A DNA stretch of 64,000 nucleotides from Corynebacterium sp. MSK041 (GCF_030232265.1 NZ_JASPJK010000003.1:62001-126000); one strand, 5' to 3'; positions 30,313 to 38,074 are shown, counted from the stretch's first letter. The notes: a model not told the origin generated them from the sequence alone. Numbers and translations are program-made.

Positions 30313-31303
30313 TGTCGCCTTCACCTTCAGCATCGATTGCTGTTTCAAATTCATCTACCTGCTCCCCAGCAGCACCATCAACCGTTTCCAAGTCCTCGAC
30401 CTGTCCAGGCTGACGCTGCTTACGCAGCCACCAGATAATGCCAATAATTGCCACCGCAGCGATGGCCAGGATTAGCCACATCCACCACTGCATGAGCTTG
30501 TTCGACTGTTTGAACACGCTTTCTTCGGCCTGATCCATGGGCACACGGTGCGCATGAACCAGCAGACGGTGCGTGTTAATGCCGTACGGTGTACACGTGA
30601 TCAGCGTGAGCAGATCCTCACCGGCCTGCGCCTTGAGCGAATCCGTCTCATTCGGCAGAACAACTTCGATCTTGTGAACCTCGTACTTCATCTTGTGCCC
30701 GTACGTGTTCAGGTAGATCGCGTCGCCCTCTTTGACATCAATGAGGTTGTCCCACAACGTCGCATTGGTCAGACCCGTGTGGCCCGTCAACACAGTGCGG
30801 TTACCCTCCCCACCGATCGGCAGCGCCGACCCGAAGAGGTGCCCAATGCCCTGCTGCAGCACTTCTTCATCCGTGCCGTGATACACGGGCATGTTCGACT
30901 TAATCGACGGGATGGCCACCTGGGACATCGCCGGATAATCGCTGAGTTCCTTCAGGTAGTCCTGGTACTCAGTATTATCCTTGGAAATGCGAGCCAGCCA
31001 TGGATCCAGGATTGGCCCATCCGTGTGCTCCTCGTTGTACACGCGGGCAGATTCCAGTGCGCGTTCCATCGCCGCCGGGTCTGTTTCCTCAGTGTAGAGA
31101 AGCTCACTGTTGTATTCGTTCACGGATCGCTGTTGCAGCCAGTTGTTCCATTGCGTTGAAACAACCGGGTAGAGCAACACAGCTAGCCCCAGCAGCATGA
31201 TCAGCAACGGCATGAGCACGCGACGGGCCCCGTTTGGCTTGGCTGCGTTCTTGGCAGCACCGCCTTCGGGCGCATCTGTGTCTACCGGCACCAGCGATGA
31301 CAT
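30302..31303 (-). CDS. srtA: Pilin-specific class C sortase
   Basis: Transpeptidase that joins pilin subunits. 333 residues from the ATG at 31303 (AGGAG six bases upstream). N-terminal membrane helix (about 29-48), the class C lid motif Asp-Pro-Trp at residues 100-102, catalytic His175 (LTGHTGL), Cys237 (LITCTPYG) and Arg246 (NTHRLL), and a C-terminal membrane helix followed by a long acidic cytoplasmic tail. All three catalytic residues are present. Position between spaA and spaB matches the C. diphtheriae spaA locus, hence the symbol. Confidence 0.93.
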   Translation of the reverse strand: MSSLVPVDTDAPEGGAAKNAAKPNGARRVLMPLLIMLLGLAVLLYPVVSTQWNNWLQQRSVNEYNSELLYTEETDPAAMERALESARVYNEEHTDGPILDPWLARISKDNTEYQDYLKELSDYPAMSQVAIPSIKSNMPVYHGTDEEVLQQGIGHLFGSALPIGGEGNRTVLTGHTGLTNATLWDNLIDVKEGDAIYLNTYGHKMKYEVHKIEVVLPNETDSLKAQAGEDLLTLITCTPYGINTHRLLVHAHRVPMDQAEESVFKQSNKLMQWWMWLILAIAAVAIIGIIWWLRKQRQPGQVEDLETVDGAAGEQVDEFETAIDAEGEGDNEN

Positions 31304-31326
31304 TGGGTCTCCTCGTTGAAAAATGG

Positions 31327-31491
31327 GCGGGGATATTTTCTTTTTGCTTTTCGACGCCTCCCCGCGTGGGTACGCCAAGCCCCTGACTGGGGCGCAGCAG
31401 GCTCTTACTGGAAACCTGCTGCAGCTGGCCTAGCTTGCACCGCCCGACCTACTCAGGCGGTGCCGGCTAGAGCCTGCCAGTTCTCACTGGC
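31327..31491 (-). other. Four hairpins between spaA and srtA
   Basis: The 203-base gap after spaA holds, in transcript order, hairpins with stems at 31476-31491 (GCCAGT/ACTGGC, 4-base loop), 31437-31463 (GCACCGCC/GGCGGTGC), 31394-31422 (GCAGCAGG/CCTGCTGC) and 31327-31365 (GCGGGGA/TCCCCGC, followed by a T5 run). Such an array could stabilise the spaA message or lower read-through, so that the shaft pilin is made in excess of sortase and minor pilins. The hairpins are direct observation; the role is inference. Confidence 0.6.
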
Positions 31492-31506
31492 TAGATCCGC
31501 CTAGGT

Positions 31507-33129
31507 TTAGGCGTTCTTGCGGCGTGCTGCGAAAGCACCGCCACCCAGAAGTGCCAGACCAGCCAGGATCAGGGCTGCGACACCCATGCCACCGGTCTGT
31601 GGCAGCTCGAACTTCGGACGCTTCTTGTTCTCAACCTTGGCGGTGGAGCTGAAGGTCAGCTTGTTCTCGGTCTTCGGGTTCTGAGCATCTTTCTTAGTGA
31701 CGCTCAGCTCACGCGGGGTGGTGTCCAGGGTGTAACCGGACGGAGCAGCGGTCTCCACGATGCAGAACTTGTTGGTTTCAACACCCGGGGTCACAGCCTT
31801 ACCATCGACGAAGTCGGTGACGTGCAGGCCGTTGATGACAGCCTCGCCGCCAGTGACCTTGAAGTCCTTCTTGATCATGGTGCGGTTGTTGGTGTCAGTG
31901 CATGCGCTGGCAGCCGGCACGGAGTAGACGTCGAAGACTGCGCCGTCGAGCTTCTTCTCCTTGCCTTCTTCGTCCTTCTCGAACTTGATCACGCGAACAG
32001 CTGCGAAGTAGGACTCAACGCGGGTCTTCGGGGTCTCGAACGGCTCTTCCGGCTTGTCCTTGGAGCCCGGCTGGCCGGTGACCTTGGTCTTACCGGTGGT
32101 ACGAGCGAAGTTGGTCACCTCGCCGTCCTCGATGCCCTCGCCTGCATTGTTCTGCTGGATCTTGCGGACCTCACCCTTGAGGGTAACAACGAGCTTGTCG
32201 CCACCCTTAAGGGAGTCAATGATGGCCTTATCGTTCACGGTCACGGTGCGGGTGGTGTCAGCAACGACCTTGCCGTTCTCAACGACCTCTTCAGTGCCGT
32301 TGGCGACGGTGTACTGGTTAGCGTTCAGAGCCTGACGGGTGCCGTCAGCGCGAACGATCTCAACCTTGTCGATGTTCAGGCCATTAACAAAGTCGCCGGC
32401 CTTGTAGATATCCACAGCACTGAGCTCGGTGAGCTTGCGGTTCGGCGGCAGGTACGGAACCGGGGAGGTAACGGAGTACTCAAGAACGTTGTTCTTCTCG
32501 GTGCCCTCGGTGCCATCCTGGATCGGGTTCTTGCCCTTGTCCTTGACTTCCTTGACAGCCTTCAGCTCAGTGTTCTTTGGGTAGACGTGGACAACGCGGT
32601 TCCACTTGTTGTCTGTCGTAGCCATCGGTGCGAAGACGATGAACGGAGCGGACGGGATGTAGGTTGCGCCGTTGGCGTCTGCCGGCGGCTCCTCAGTGAC
32701 CAGGTAGGCACCTGCCGGGATGTTGTCGAACGCTGCAAGACCGCTAGCATCAGTGGTTTTGGTGCCGATGATCTCGCCCAAACGGTTTTCCGGGATGTCT
32801 GCGAGACCAGACTCGGTCTTCTGCAACTTAGCTGCTTCAGCGAAGTCAGCTTCCTTGCTCAGGTCGTAGTTCAGCTTGCGCAGGGTGAACTTTGCGCCCG
32901 CCAGCGGCTGACCATCAACGTTCTCCACTGCGGAGCCGTCCGGGTTCGGGTTACCGTGAGTCTTTGCGCCGACTTTCTTGTGGATCTTGATGCAGACCTT
33001 TGCCTTGTTGATGTCTGCGAGGCTCTGCGCGCTTGCGACCGGCGCAAAAACAGCGCCAGCGGAGCCGGAGAATGCGAGACCTGCTGCCAGGGCAATAGCA
33101 GCAGTCTTCTTAGTGAAGTTGGTTGCCAT
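31507..33129 (-). CDS. spaA: Major pilin (SpaA-like), LPQTG
   Basis: Shaft subunit of the pilus. 540 residues from the ATG at 33129 (AAAGG nine bases upstream). Signal peptide 1-34 (VASA-Q). The pilin motif WNRVVHVYPK gives Lys185 as the expected acceptor for sortase polymerisation (C. diphtheriae SpaA uses Lys190). Cna-B type domains follow, with an E-box FCIVETAAPSGY. LPQTG at 509-513, membrane helix and ARRKNA end the protein. Two Cys in the C-terminal domain may form a disulfide. The roughly 210-base leader is long and structured. Confidence 0.92.
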   Translation of the reverse strand: MATNFTKKTAAIALAAGLAFSGSAGAVFAPVASAQSLADINKAKVCIKIHKKVGAKTHGNPNPDGSAVENVDGQPLAGAKFTLRKLNYDLSKEADFAEAAKLQKTESGLADIPENRLGEIIGTKTTDASGLAAFDNIPAGAYLVTEEPPADANGATYIPSAPFIVFAPMATTDNKWNRVVHVYPKNTELKAVKEVKDKGKNPIQDGTEGTEKNNVLEYSVTSPVPYLPPNRKLTELSAVDIYKAGDFVNGLNIDKVEIVRADGTRQALNANQYTVANGTEEVVENGKVVADTTRTVTVNDKAIIDSLKGGDKLVVTLKGEVRKIQQNNAGEGIEDGEVTNFARTTGKTKVTGQPGSKDKPEEPFETPKTRVESYFAAVRVIKFEKDEEGKEKKLDGAVFDVYSVPAASACTDTNNRTMIKKDFKVTGGEAVINGLHVTDFVDGKAVTPGVETNKFCIVETAAPSGYTLDTTPRELSVTKKDAQNPKTENKLTFSSTAKVENKKRPKFELPQTGGMGVAALILAGLALLGGGAFAARRKNA

Positions 33130-33207
33130 GTGTGTCTGCCTTTCAGAGACTGTTCTTTTAGGCCGCCAAGCTGCCTCAGCCGACGGCAAGGATGTTCCAA
33201 GGAATTT

Positions 33208-33287
33208 CCTCGAGTCGGGTGCGTTTTCCTTGCAGCACCCCAACCTGGATAGGTTCCCCGCACCCGCAGGGTGCGTTTCTCGCGAGG
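33208..33287 (-). promoter_or_regulatory. Structured leader RNA of spaA, cloverleaf-like
   Basis: Read on the minus strand, this 80-base segment closes with CCTCG/CGAGG and holds three hairpins: CGCACCC-TGC-GGGTGCG, AACCT-ATCC-AGGTT and GGGTGC-(12 nt)-GCACCC. Because GCACCC and GGGTGC each occur twice, the first arm can pair with the last, so two folds exclude each other. The GGGGAACC ... GGGGTG and ACCCGAC words resemble parts of the ydaO (c-di-AMP) riboswitch, but its other conserved blocks are missing. A cis-acting regulatory RNA is inferred. Confidence 0.5.
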
Positions 33288-33345
33288 CCATGGTGGGGGC
33301 TGCGCAACTGCCAGCTTCCTCCATAAATTCTCGGAGCAACTTTGT

Positions 33346-33370
33346 ATTGTAGGGCCAGAAAGGGCATTTT
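33346..33370 (-). promoter_or_regulatory. Probable spaA operon promoter
   Basis: On the minus strand TACAAT (33346-33351) forms a good -10, with a weaker TTAGGA-type -35 about 18 bp upstream. This would give a leader of roughly 210 bases containing the structured segment. The rest of the gap up to ppa (33371-33731) is noticeably AT-rich, carries no gene I can support, and ends with the ppa ribosome site AAGGAG. Confidence 0.45.
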
Positions 33371-33731
33371 CCTAAGGGGAACTTAAGGAAAGGGGGGAGG
33401 GCAAGATTCAATCAAGCGACCGATTTTCGGCCCCTAAGGAGGATGTATAGGGTGAACATAACAAACTTTTATGCCCAATCAGCAATACGTAAGCGCTATA
33501 CGAACTGGGCTTTCTCTTAGGTTCCAGATAATTTAAATACACCCAATTCTCATAATTCGGCCTCAGAATTCGAGGTTTTCTTAGCTTGAAAAATCGCCAT
33601 AAACGGGGGTAGTTTGACACCTCCTGCGCCCCCTTTCCCACCGCTTGCCATAAGTCCATACACCTCCCGCTCACCGCGATAGTTACGATAGGTCCAGAAC
33701 GAAGGCCAACTCACACGACAAGGAGCACCGC

Positions 33732-34208
33732 ATGGCTATTGAAGTCACCATCGAAATCCCCAAGGGTTCCCGCAACAAGTACGAGCTCGATCACGAGACC
33801 GGCAAGGTCTACCTCGACCGTTACCTGTTCACCCCGATGGCATACCCGCTCGACTATGGCTTCATTGACCACACGCTTGCGGACGACGGCGACCCACTGG
33901 ACGCCCTCGTCATCACCCCCGAGCCGGTCTTCCCAGGCGTCATTGTCAAGGCTCGTCCGCTCGGCGTTTTCAAGATGACCGACGAAGCCGGCGGCGACGA
34001 CAAGTTGCTCTGCGTGCTTGACGACGTCCGCTTCGACCACTACCAGGACATCTCCGACGTCTCCGACTTCCTGAAAGACGAGATCGAGCACTTCTTCGTC
34101 CACTACAAGGACCTCGAGCCGAACAAGGAAGTCACTGGCTCCGGCTGGGGCGACAAGGCTGAGGCCGAGAAGATCCTCGAGGACTCCCTCAAGAACTACA
34201 AGGGCTAA
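33732..34208 (+). CDS. ppa: Inorganic pyrophosphatase
   Basis: Hydrolyses pyrophosphate to drive biosynthesis. 158 residues, a typical prokaryotic class I enzyme. Key pieces: [37 protein letters not shown], and the metal-binding Asp cluster [11 protein letters not shown] Shine-Dalgarno AAGGAG lies seven bases before the ATG. The pilus locus separates it from dac, which I recall as its direct neighbour in C. glutamicum. Confidence 0.97.
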   Translation: MAIEVTIEIPKGSRNKYELDHETGKVYLDRYLFTPMAYPLDYGFIDHTLADDGDPLDALVITPEPVFPGVIVKARPLGVFKMTDEAGGDDKLLCVLDDVRFDHYQDISDVSDFLKDEIEHFFVHYKDLEPNKEVTGSGWGDKAEAEKILEDSLKNYKG

Positions 34209-34239
34209 ACCGGGCTAAACCCTCCAGCTCAGCCCCCAC

Positions 34240-34269
34240 AGCGCACAGGTCACCACCGACCTGTGCGCT
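34240..34269 (+). terminator. Intrinsic terminator of ppa
   Basis: 12-bp perfect stem (AGCGCACAGGTC/GACCTGTGCGCT), 6-base loop, followed by TTGCTTTG. Between convergent ppa and the sortase-like gene, so possibly used in both directions. Confidence 0.85.
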
Positions 34270-34320
34270 TTGCTTTGTCCACCCCACATAGGACACCCGG
34301 ATCCCACGCCCCCAGACTCG

Positions 34321-35136
34321 CTACTCCCTCACCGCCTCGGCAGGCACAACCCCGGTGAACTGCCACCCAACAACGGCATTCCGCACCTGCCCAGAACCGG
34401 AACCAGAACCAGCACCAGCCCCCTCCGGCTGAATAGCGCTAATGGTCAGCAACCTCCCCGGCATGGGCCCGGCTCCCCAGATGTCAGCGGACTGGGAGAG
34501 GCCTTCCTCTTCCGCCGAGTGGAAGTCAGTCGCTTGGTATTTCAGCCACTTGTCTCCAGAAGCTTCGGTCCGGAGGTACAGAGCATCATTCAGGCTCACT
34601 CCCGCTTCACCGGCGGAGTCAGACCACAGCTTAGAAAACACCGCCAGCCCATCGCCATCGGCTTGACCAGCAACAACCACAATGTCCTCCGCCGCGGATC
34701 CCGGGAGTTGGTATGGCTTGTTCTCCGCGGTAAAGATGCACGCCTCCGAGGAAGATTCCGGGTCCAGGACCCCGTGGTGGAAGCGGCAGGCCCCGTCTGA
34801 GAAGTTCGCGCGCACGCCGATCGCTGGGATGATGATCTCCACGGGACGGGACTTGTCTACTGACTCGCTGGCCTCAACACTCGCGGTCGGCGCTAAGGAT
34901 TCGAAGAATTCCTGTCGGGCTTTCATTTCCCGGTCGTGCTCGCTGGGCACGCAGCAGCGGATGAACAGGAGCACCAGCAGGAGCATGAGGTAGAACGCGC
35001 CCCACCGGCGCCGTTTGTACACGCGCGCGGGTTGCGGTTTGAATCGCCGTTGCTCGGGTGGGGGCGCGATGTTCGCGCGGGGTCGCCGGGCTGGGGATCG
35101 CCGCCGCTCGTTGCGCACCCCAGACTGTCCAGACAT
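34321..35136 (-). CDS. Class F sortase-like protein lacking catalytic His and Cys
   Basis: 271 residues. A basic Pro-rich cytoplasmic start, one membrane helix (about 47-62), then a sortase-type barrel: VEIIIPAIGVRANF at the usual first strand, VVVAGQADGDGLAVFSKLWS where class F enzymes have AGH, and GRLLTISAIQ where the LxTC strand should be. Both the His (now Gln) and the Cys (now Ser/Ala region) are replaced, while an Arg in QVRNAVV remains. A Gly/Ser insert (GAGSGSGSGQ) follows. It probably binds rather than joins peptides. It starts 29 bp from the divergent rhodanese gene. Confidence 0.65.
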   Translation of the reverse strand: MSGQSGVRNERRRSPARRPRANIAPPPEQRRFKPQPARVYKRRRWGAFYLMLLLVLLFIRCCVPSEHDREMKARQEFFESLAPTASVEASESVDKSRPVEIIIPAIGVRANFSDGACRFHHGVLDPESSSEACIFTAENKPYQLPGSAAEDIVVVAGQADGDGLAVFSKLWSDSAGEAGVSLNDALYLRTEASGDKWLKYQATDFHSAEEEGLSQSADIWGAGPMPGRLLTISAIQPEGAGAGSGSGSGQVRNAVVGWQFTGVVPAEAVRE

Positions 35137-35165
35137 ACCGCAAACTTTACATCTAGACTGTCTCC

Positions 35166-35456
35166 ATGCGTTCAGTACAGGTCACAGAAGTTCCCCAGGA
35201 TGCTCAGCTTATCGACGTCCGCGAGCCCGACGAGTTCTCCCACATCCACGCCCTCGGCGCGGTCAACCTCCCGTTGTCCAACCTTGCGGCTTTGACGGAC
35301 AAGATTGATTTCTCCCAGCCTGTGTACGTGATTTGTAAGGCCGGCGGGCGTTCCGCGGAGGCCCAGCAGTACCTCTCCACGCTCACCGAAAACCCTGTCA
35401 TCAACGTTGAGGGTGGCACCCAAGCGTGGACCGAAGCGGGTCTCCCTTCCGAGTAA
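35166..35456 (+). CDS. Single-domain rhodanese-like protein
   Basis: 96 residues, one rhodanese domain. Substrate loop VICKAGGRS with Cys57 as the persulfide-forming residue; LIDVREPDEFSHIHALGAVNLPL is the usual N-terminal CH2 motif. Likely a cytoplasmic sulfur-transfer or detoxification protein. 80 bp upstream of a MarR-type regulator on the same strand. One copy of the CGTCGATAAGC word lies at its start (35207-35217). Confidence 0.9.
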   Translation: MRSVQVTEVPQDAQLIDVREPDEFSHIHALGAVNLPLSNLAALTDKIDFSQPVYVICKAGGRSAEAQQYLSTLTENPVINVEGGTQAWTEAGLPSE

Positions 35457-35535
35457 CTCCCGCCGAGTGGCGGCGCCGATGGAAGGTCGAGCAGTACCAA
35501 CCATAGGACTTCCCCACTACTGATAGATTAGGGCC

Positions 35536-35982
35536 ATGTCCAAGAATCTCGACCTCCCCGCCGGGCTCATTCAGTCCCCTTCTTTCCAGATCGAACGGGT
35601 CCGTCGTGCCACGAAGGACGAGGTAGAGGCCGCGTTAGCCAAGCACAAGACGACGATGCGCGAGTTCTGGGTGCTCACGTGCACCCTCGAGCACGCCGCC
35701 AGCCAGAATCAGCTTTCAGAGCTCCTGAGTGTCGACGCCTCTGACATGGTCCGACTCATCGATTCCCTGGAGCGCCAAGGTTGGGTGGAGCGCAAGCGCG
35801 ACCCGAAGGATCGCCGCCGCCAGCTTGTCACCCCCACGAAGAAGGGGCACAAGATTCACTCGGAGTTAGCCAAGCTCGTGGAGGCCGCTGAAGATCGCGC
35901 GCTTGACGACGCCACCACGAAGCAACTCAAGCACCTCCGCAAACTCTCCCGCACCATCATGCACTCTTCCGACCACCCCTAA
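35536..35982 (+). CDS. MarR-family transcriptional regulator
   Basis: 148 residues, winged helix-turn-helix. Recognition region QNQLSELLSVDASDMVRLIDSLERQGWVERKRDPKDRRRQLVTPTKKG is the classic MarR wing and helix arrangement. No ligand can be read. It follows the rhodanese gene, and the convergent gap just downstream carries three palindromes; whether it binds them is unknown. Confidence 0.88.
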   Translation: MSKNLDLPAGLIQSPSFQIERVRRATKDEVEAALAKHKTTMREFWVLTCTLEHAASQNQLSELLSVDASDMVRLIDSLERQGWVERKRDPKDRRRQLVTPTKKGHKIHSELAKLVEAAEDRALDDATTKQLKHLRKLSRTIMHSSDHP

Positions 35983-36002
35983 AACACGAAAAGCGGCCCG
36001 TC

Positions 36003-36101
36003 CAATATTCGGCCCACATTCTGCCCATATTCGTCCCGCATTCTGCCTATCCTCGGCCTCTCTCCGGCCTCTCTCCGGCCTCTCTTCGGCCTATATATGG
36101 C
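36003..36101. repeat. Nine degenerate 11-bp tandem units
   Basis: Directly after the marR stop, nine back-to-back 11-mers end in TCGGC or a variant: CAATATTCGGC, CCACATTCTGC, CCATATTCGTC, CCGCATTCTGC, CTATCCTCGGC, CTCTCTCCGGC (twice), CTCTCTTCGGC, CTATATATGGC. The 11-bp register is exact throughout and cannot be coding, since each unit shifts the frame. Period is about one helical turn. Confidence 0.85.
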
Positions 36102-36112
36102 AAATCAGCATG

Positions 36113-36258
36113 CGGACAAATCTGTCCGTCAGCAACCACGCAAGACTGTGACCTGCAAAGAACCTTGATTTCAAAGCGGACACACAGTGTGTCCACTCGG
36201 GATGACCCCATTCCCACTGGCCAGCTCATCGCAAGCGCTTAAACGGACACATTTGTCC
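36113..36258. repeat. Three GGACA/TGTCC palindromes at 65.5-bp spacing
   Basis: CGGACAAATCTGTCCG (36113-36128), GGACACACAGTGTGTCC (36178-36194) and GGACACATTTGTCC (36245-36258). Centres are 36120.5, 36186 and 36251.5, exactly 65.5 bp apart. The DNA between them is not similar. They fill the space between two convergent genes, so they are not in an obvious promoter. Confidence 0.8.
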
Positions 36259-36310
36259 ACATCGCTCCCAGCCCACACACCCACGCTGCCACCAGCGCGC
36301 GAGAAAGCGC

Positions 36311-36341
36311 AACAAAAAGGCCACGCTTACGGGGCTAAGCG
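36311..36341 (-). terminator. Possible terminator of the enoyl-CoA hydratase gene
   Basis: Stem CGCTTA/TAAGCG overlapping the stop codon, followed on the minus strand by TGGCCTTTTTG. Short stem but a good T run. Confidence 0.5.
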
Positions 36342-36940
36342 AATGATTCCTTGATCGAGGCAATCGTCTCCGGGTCGCCGAATGCACAAACACGCGCTAC
36401 TTCCACGGCAGCCTCGACATCACCCTCCGCTGCCGCGAAGCCACAAGAAACAGCGTCGGCGCAAGAGAGACGCGCCCCGGTCATGAGCAGCATGCGGGAA
36501 CGGGAACCCCCCAGAAGTGCTGTCATCGATTCGGCCAACTGGCGGTCCACCTTCACACCCATGCGCGCCACGGGGATGGCAAAGAAACTAGATGAACTGA
36601 CCACGCGAATATCGCAGGCAGCAGCGAGCATCGCGCCTGCACCGATCGCAGGTCCATTGACGTAAGCGATCACTGCGATGGGAGTAGTGCGAATGAGATC
36701 AATCAGCTTCACCAATGCGGGATAAATATCCTCTGGATTCCCCTCCGAAAGGTCCGCACCGGCACTGAAGCACGAGCCAGCGCCAGTGAGAACAATGGCA
36801 GAGGGGTGGGAGGTGAGGGTGTGCTGGAAGGCACTAATAAGCGAGTTCAGCAATGAGCTGCTCAGCGCATTACGCTTCTCATCGCGATCGATCGTGAGCT
36901 GTGCGATGCCCTCTGCGGGCCAGGTGATGCGGATAGACAC
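36335..36940 (-). CDS. Enoyl-CoA hydratase/isomerase family protein
   Basis: 201 residues from the GTG at 36940 (VSIRITWPAEGIAQLTIDR), shorter than the usual 255-260. I reject the longer frame because it would begin inside the ppk2 terminator hairpin. Crotonase features: DEKRNALS, the oxyanion loop GAGSCFSAGADL, NGPAIGAGAMLAAACDIRV. The C-terminal helices are short. The residue in the second catalytic position cannot be settled by eye. Substrate unknown. Confidence 0.8.
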   Translation of the reverse strand: MSIRITWPAEGIAQLTIDRDEKRNALSSSLLNSLISAFQHTLTSHPSAIVLTGAGSCFSAGADLSEGNPEDIYPALVKLIDLIRTTPIAVIAYVNGPAIGAGAMLAAACDIRVVSSSSFFAIPVARMGVKVDRQLAESMTALLGGSRSRMLLMTGARLSCADAVSCGFAAAEGDVEAAVEVARVCAFGDPETIASIKESFA

Positions 36941-36980
36941 GTTATTAGCGTAAAACGCAGGCACAAATTGCGCATGAAAA

Positions 36981-37009
36981 AGGGCCAGATACACATGGCA
37001 TCTGGCCCT
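36981..37009 (-). terminator. Intrinsic terminator of ppk2
   Basis: 10-bp perfect stem (AGGGCCAGAT/ATCTGGCCCT) with a 9-base loop followed by TTTTTC on the minus strand, 13 bp past the ppk2 stop. Confidence 0.9.
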
Positions 37010-37022
37010 CAAACCCTAGAAA

Positions 37023-37916
37023 CTAGTCCCCGATCTGGTCGCGACCACGCTTCACAATCAACGGATCGGGTTCGCCGACCACGCTGTGGTCCTTGTTCGT
37101 GTACTCGAACTTAGACAGGATGTAGCGCATCGCGTTCAGGCGAGCGCGCTTCTTGTCATTGGACTTAATGGTGATCCACGGGGATTCATCCGTGTCCGTG
37201 TAGCGGAACTGCTCCTCCTTGGCACGGGTGTAGTCATCCCACTTGTCCAGGGAGGCAAGGTCCATCGGCGAGAGCTTCCACTGACGCACCGGGTCGACCT
37301 GGCGGATAGCAAAGCGGGTGCGCTGCTCCTTCTTGGTCACGGAGAACCAGAACTTGGTTAGGGAGATGCCGGAACCGAGGATCATGTTCTCCAGCATGGG
37401 CACCTCGCGCAGGAACTCTGCGTGCTGGGACTCGGTGCAGAAGCCCATGACGCGCTCCACGCCAGAGCGGTTGTACCAGGAGCGGTCGAAGAAGACGATC
37501 TCGCCACCGGCTGGGAAGTGCTCGATGTAGCGCTGGAAGTACCATGACGTGGACTCACGCGGTGACGGCTTCTCCAGCGCCACCGTGCGTGCACCACGCG
37601 GGTTGAGGTGCTCATTGAAGCGCTTGATGGTGCCACCCTTACCGGCAGCATCGCGGCCTTCAAAGATGATGATGTGGCGCTGGCCAGTGTCCTTGGTCCA
37701 GTTCTGCCACTTCAGTAGCTCAATTTGCAGCGCGCGCTTCGTCTTTTCGTATTCGTCGCGCGTCATGCGCTCGTCATACGGATAGTTCTCACGCCAGGTT
37801 TCAATCGGGGTGCCGTCCGCCTGCAGCAGCACCGGGTCATCTTCATCGGAATCGTCGACGTAGTAGCCCTCGGTCTGGGTGAGGTCGATCATCGGCATAT
37901 CGTCATCGTTGGCCAT
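37023..37916 (-). CDS. ppk2: Polyphosphate kinase 2
   Basis: Class 2 polyphosphate kinase (polyP and nucleoside phosphate interconversion). 297 residues from the ATG at 37916 (MANDDDMPMIDL). Walker A GRDAAGKGGTIKRF (87-95), lid-type PSPRESTSWYFQRYI, Walker B region VFFDRSWYNRSGVERVMGFC, all standard for one-domain PPK2. In C. glutamicum the homologue Ppk2 also lies beside porA-porH, supporting orthology. Acidic N-terminal stretch DDSDEDD. Confidence 0.95.
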   Translation of the reverse strand: MANDDDMPMIDLTQTEGYYVDDSDEDDPVLLQADGTPIETWRENYPYDERMTRDEYEKTKRALQIELLKWQNWTKDTGQRHIIIFEGRDAAGKGGTIKRFNEHLNPRGARTVALEKPSPRESTSWYFQRYIEHFPAGGEIVFFDRSWYNRSGVERVMGFCTESQHAEFLREVPMLENMILGSGISLTKFWFSVTKKEQRTRFAIRQVDPVRQWKLSPMDLASLDKWDDYTRAKEEQFRYTDTDESPWITIKSNDKKRARLNAMRYILSKFEYTNKDHSVVGEPDPLIVKRGRDQIGD

Positions 37917-38010
37917 GCCTACCAGTGTAGTCACCCATCGCTTCCCACGCCCCACTGCGGGAGTACGGATGCACTTTTCGCCTATCGCCACCACCTCCAC
38001 CCCAACAAAA

Positions 38011-38037
38011 AATCCCGCCGCACGAAGCGACGGGATT
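38011..38037 (-). terminator. Intrinsic terminator of porH-porA
   Basis: AATCCCG ... CGGGATT stem with an inner CG/CG pairing, followed by TTTTTTG on the minus strand, about 40 bp past the porA stop. Confidence 0.85.
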
Positions 38038-38074
38038 CATGTGCTTGCTAGTGACCTAGCAGCGCTGGCTCCTA

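Noticed and set aside
33408-33674. 88-codon frame upstream of spaA and ppa
   Set aside because: AT-rich gap, no ribosome site, no family pattern; more likely promoter DNA.
36113-36258. Three evenly spaced palindromes as a CRISPR array
   Set aside because: Only 14-17 bases are shared per repeat, arms differ in spacing, spacers are about 50 bp and no cas genes are near.
36941-37012. N-terminal extension of the enoyl-CoA hydratase
   Set aside because: The extension overlaps the strong ppk2 terminator and has no ribosome site; the crotonase domain starts after it.
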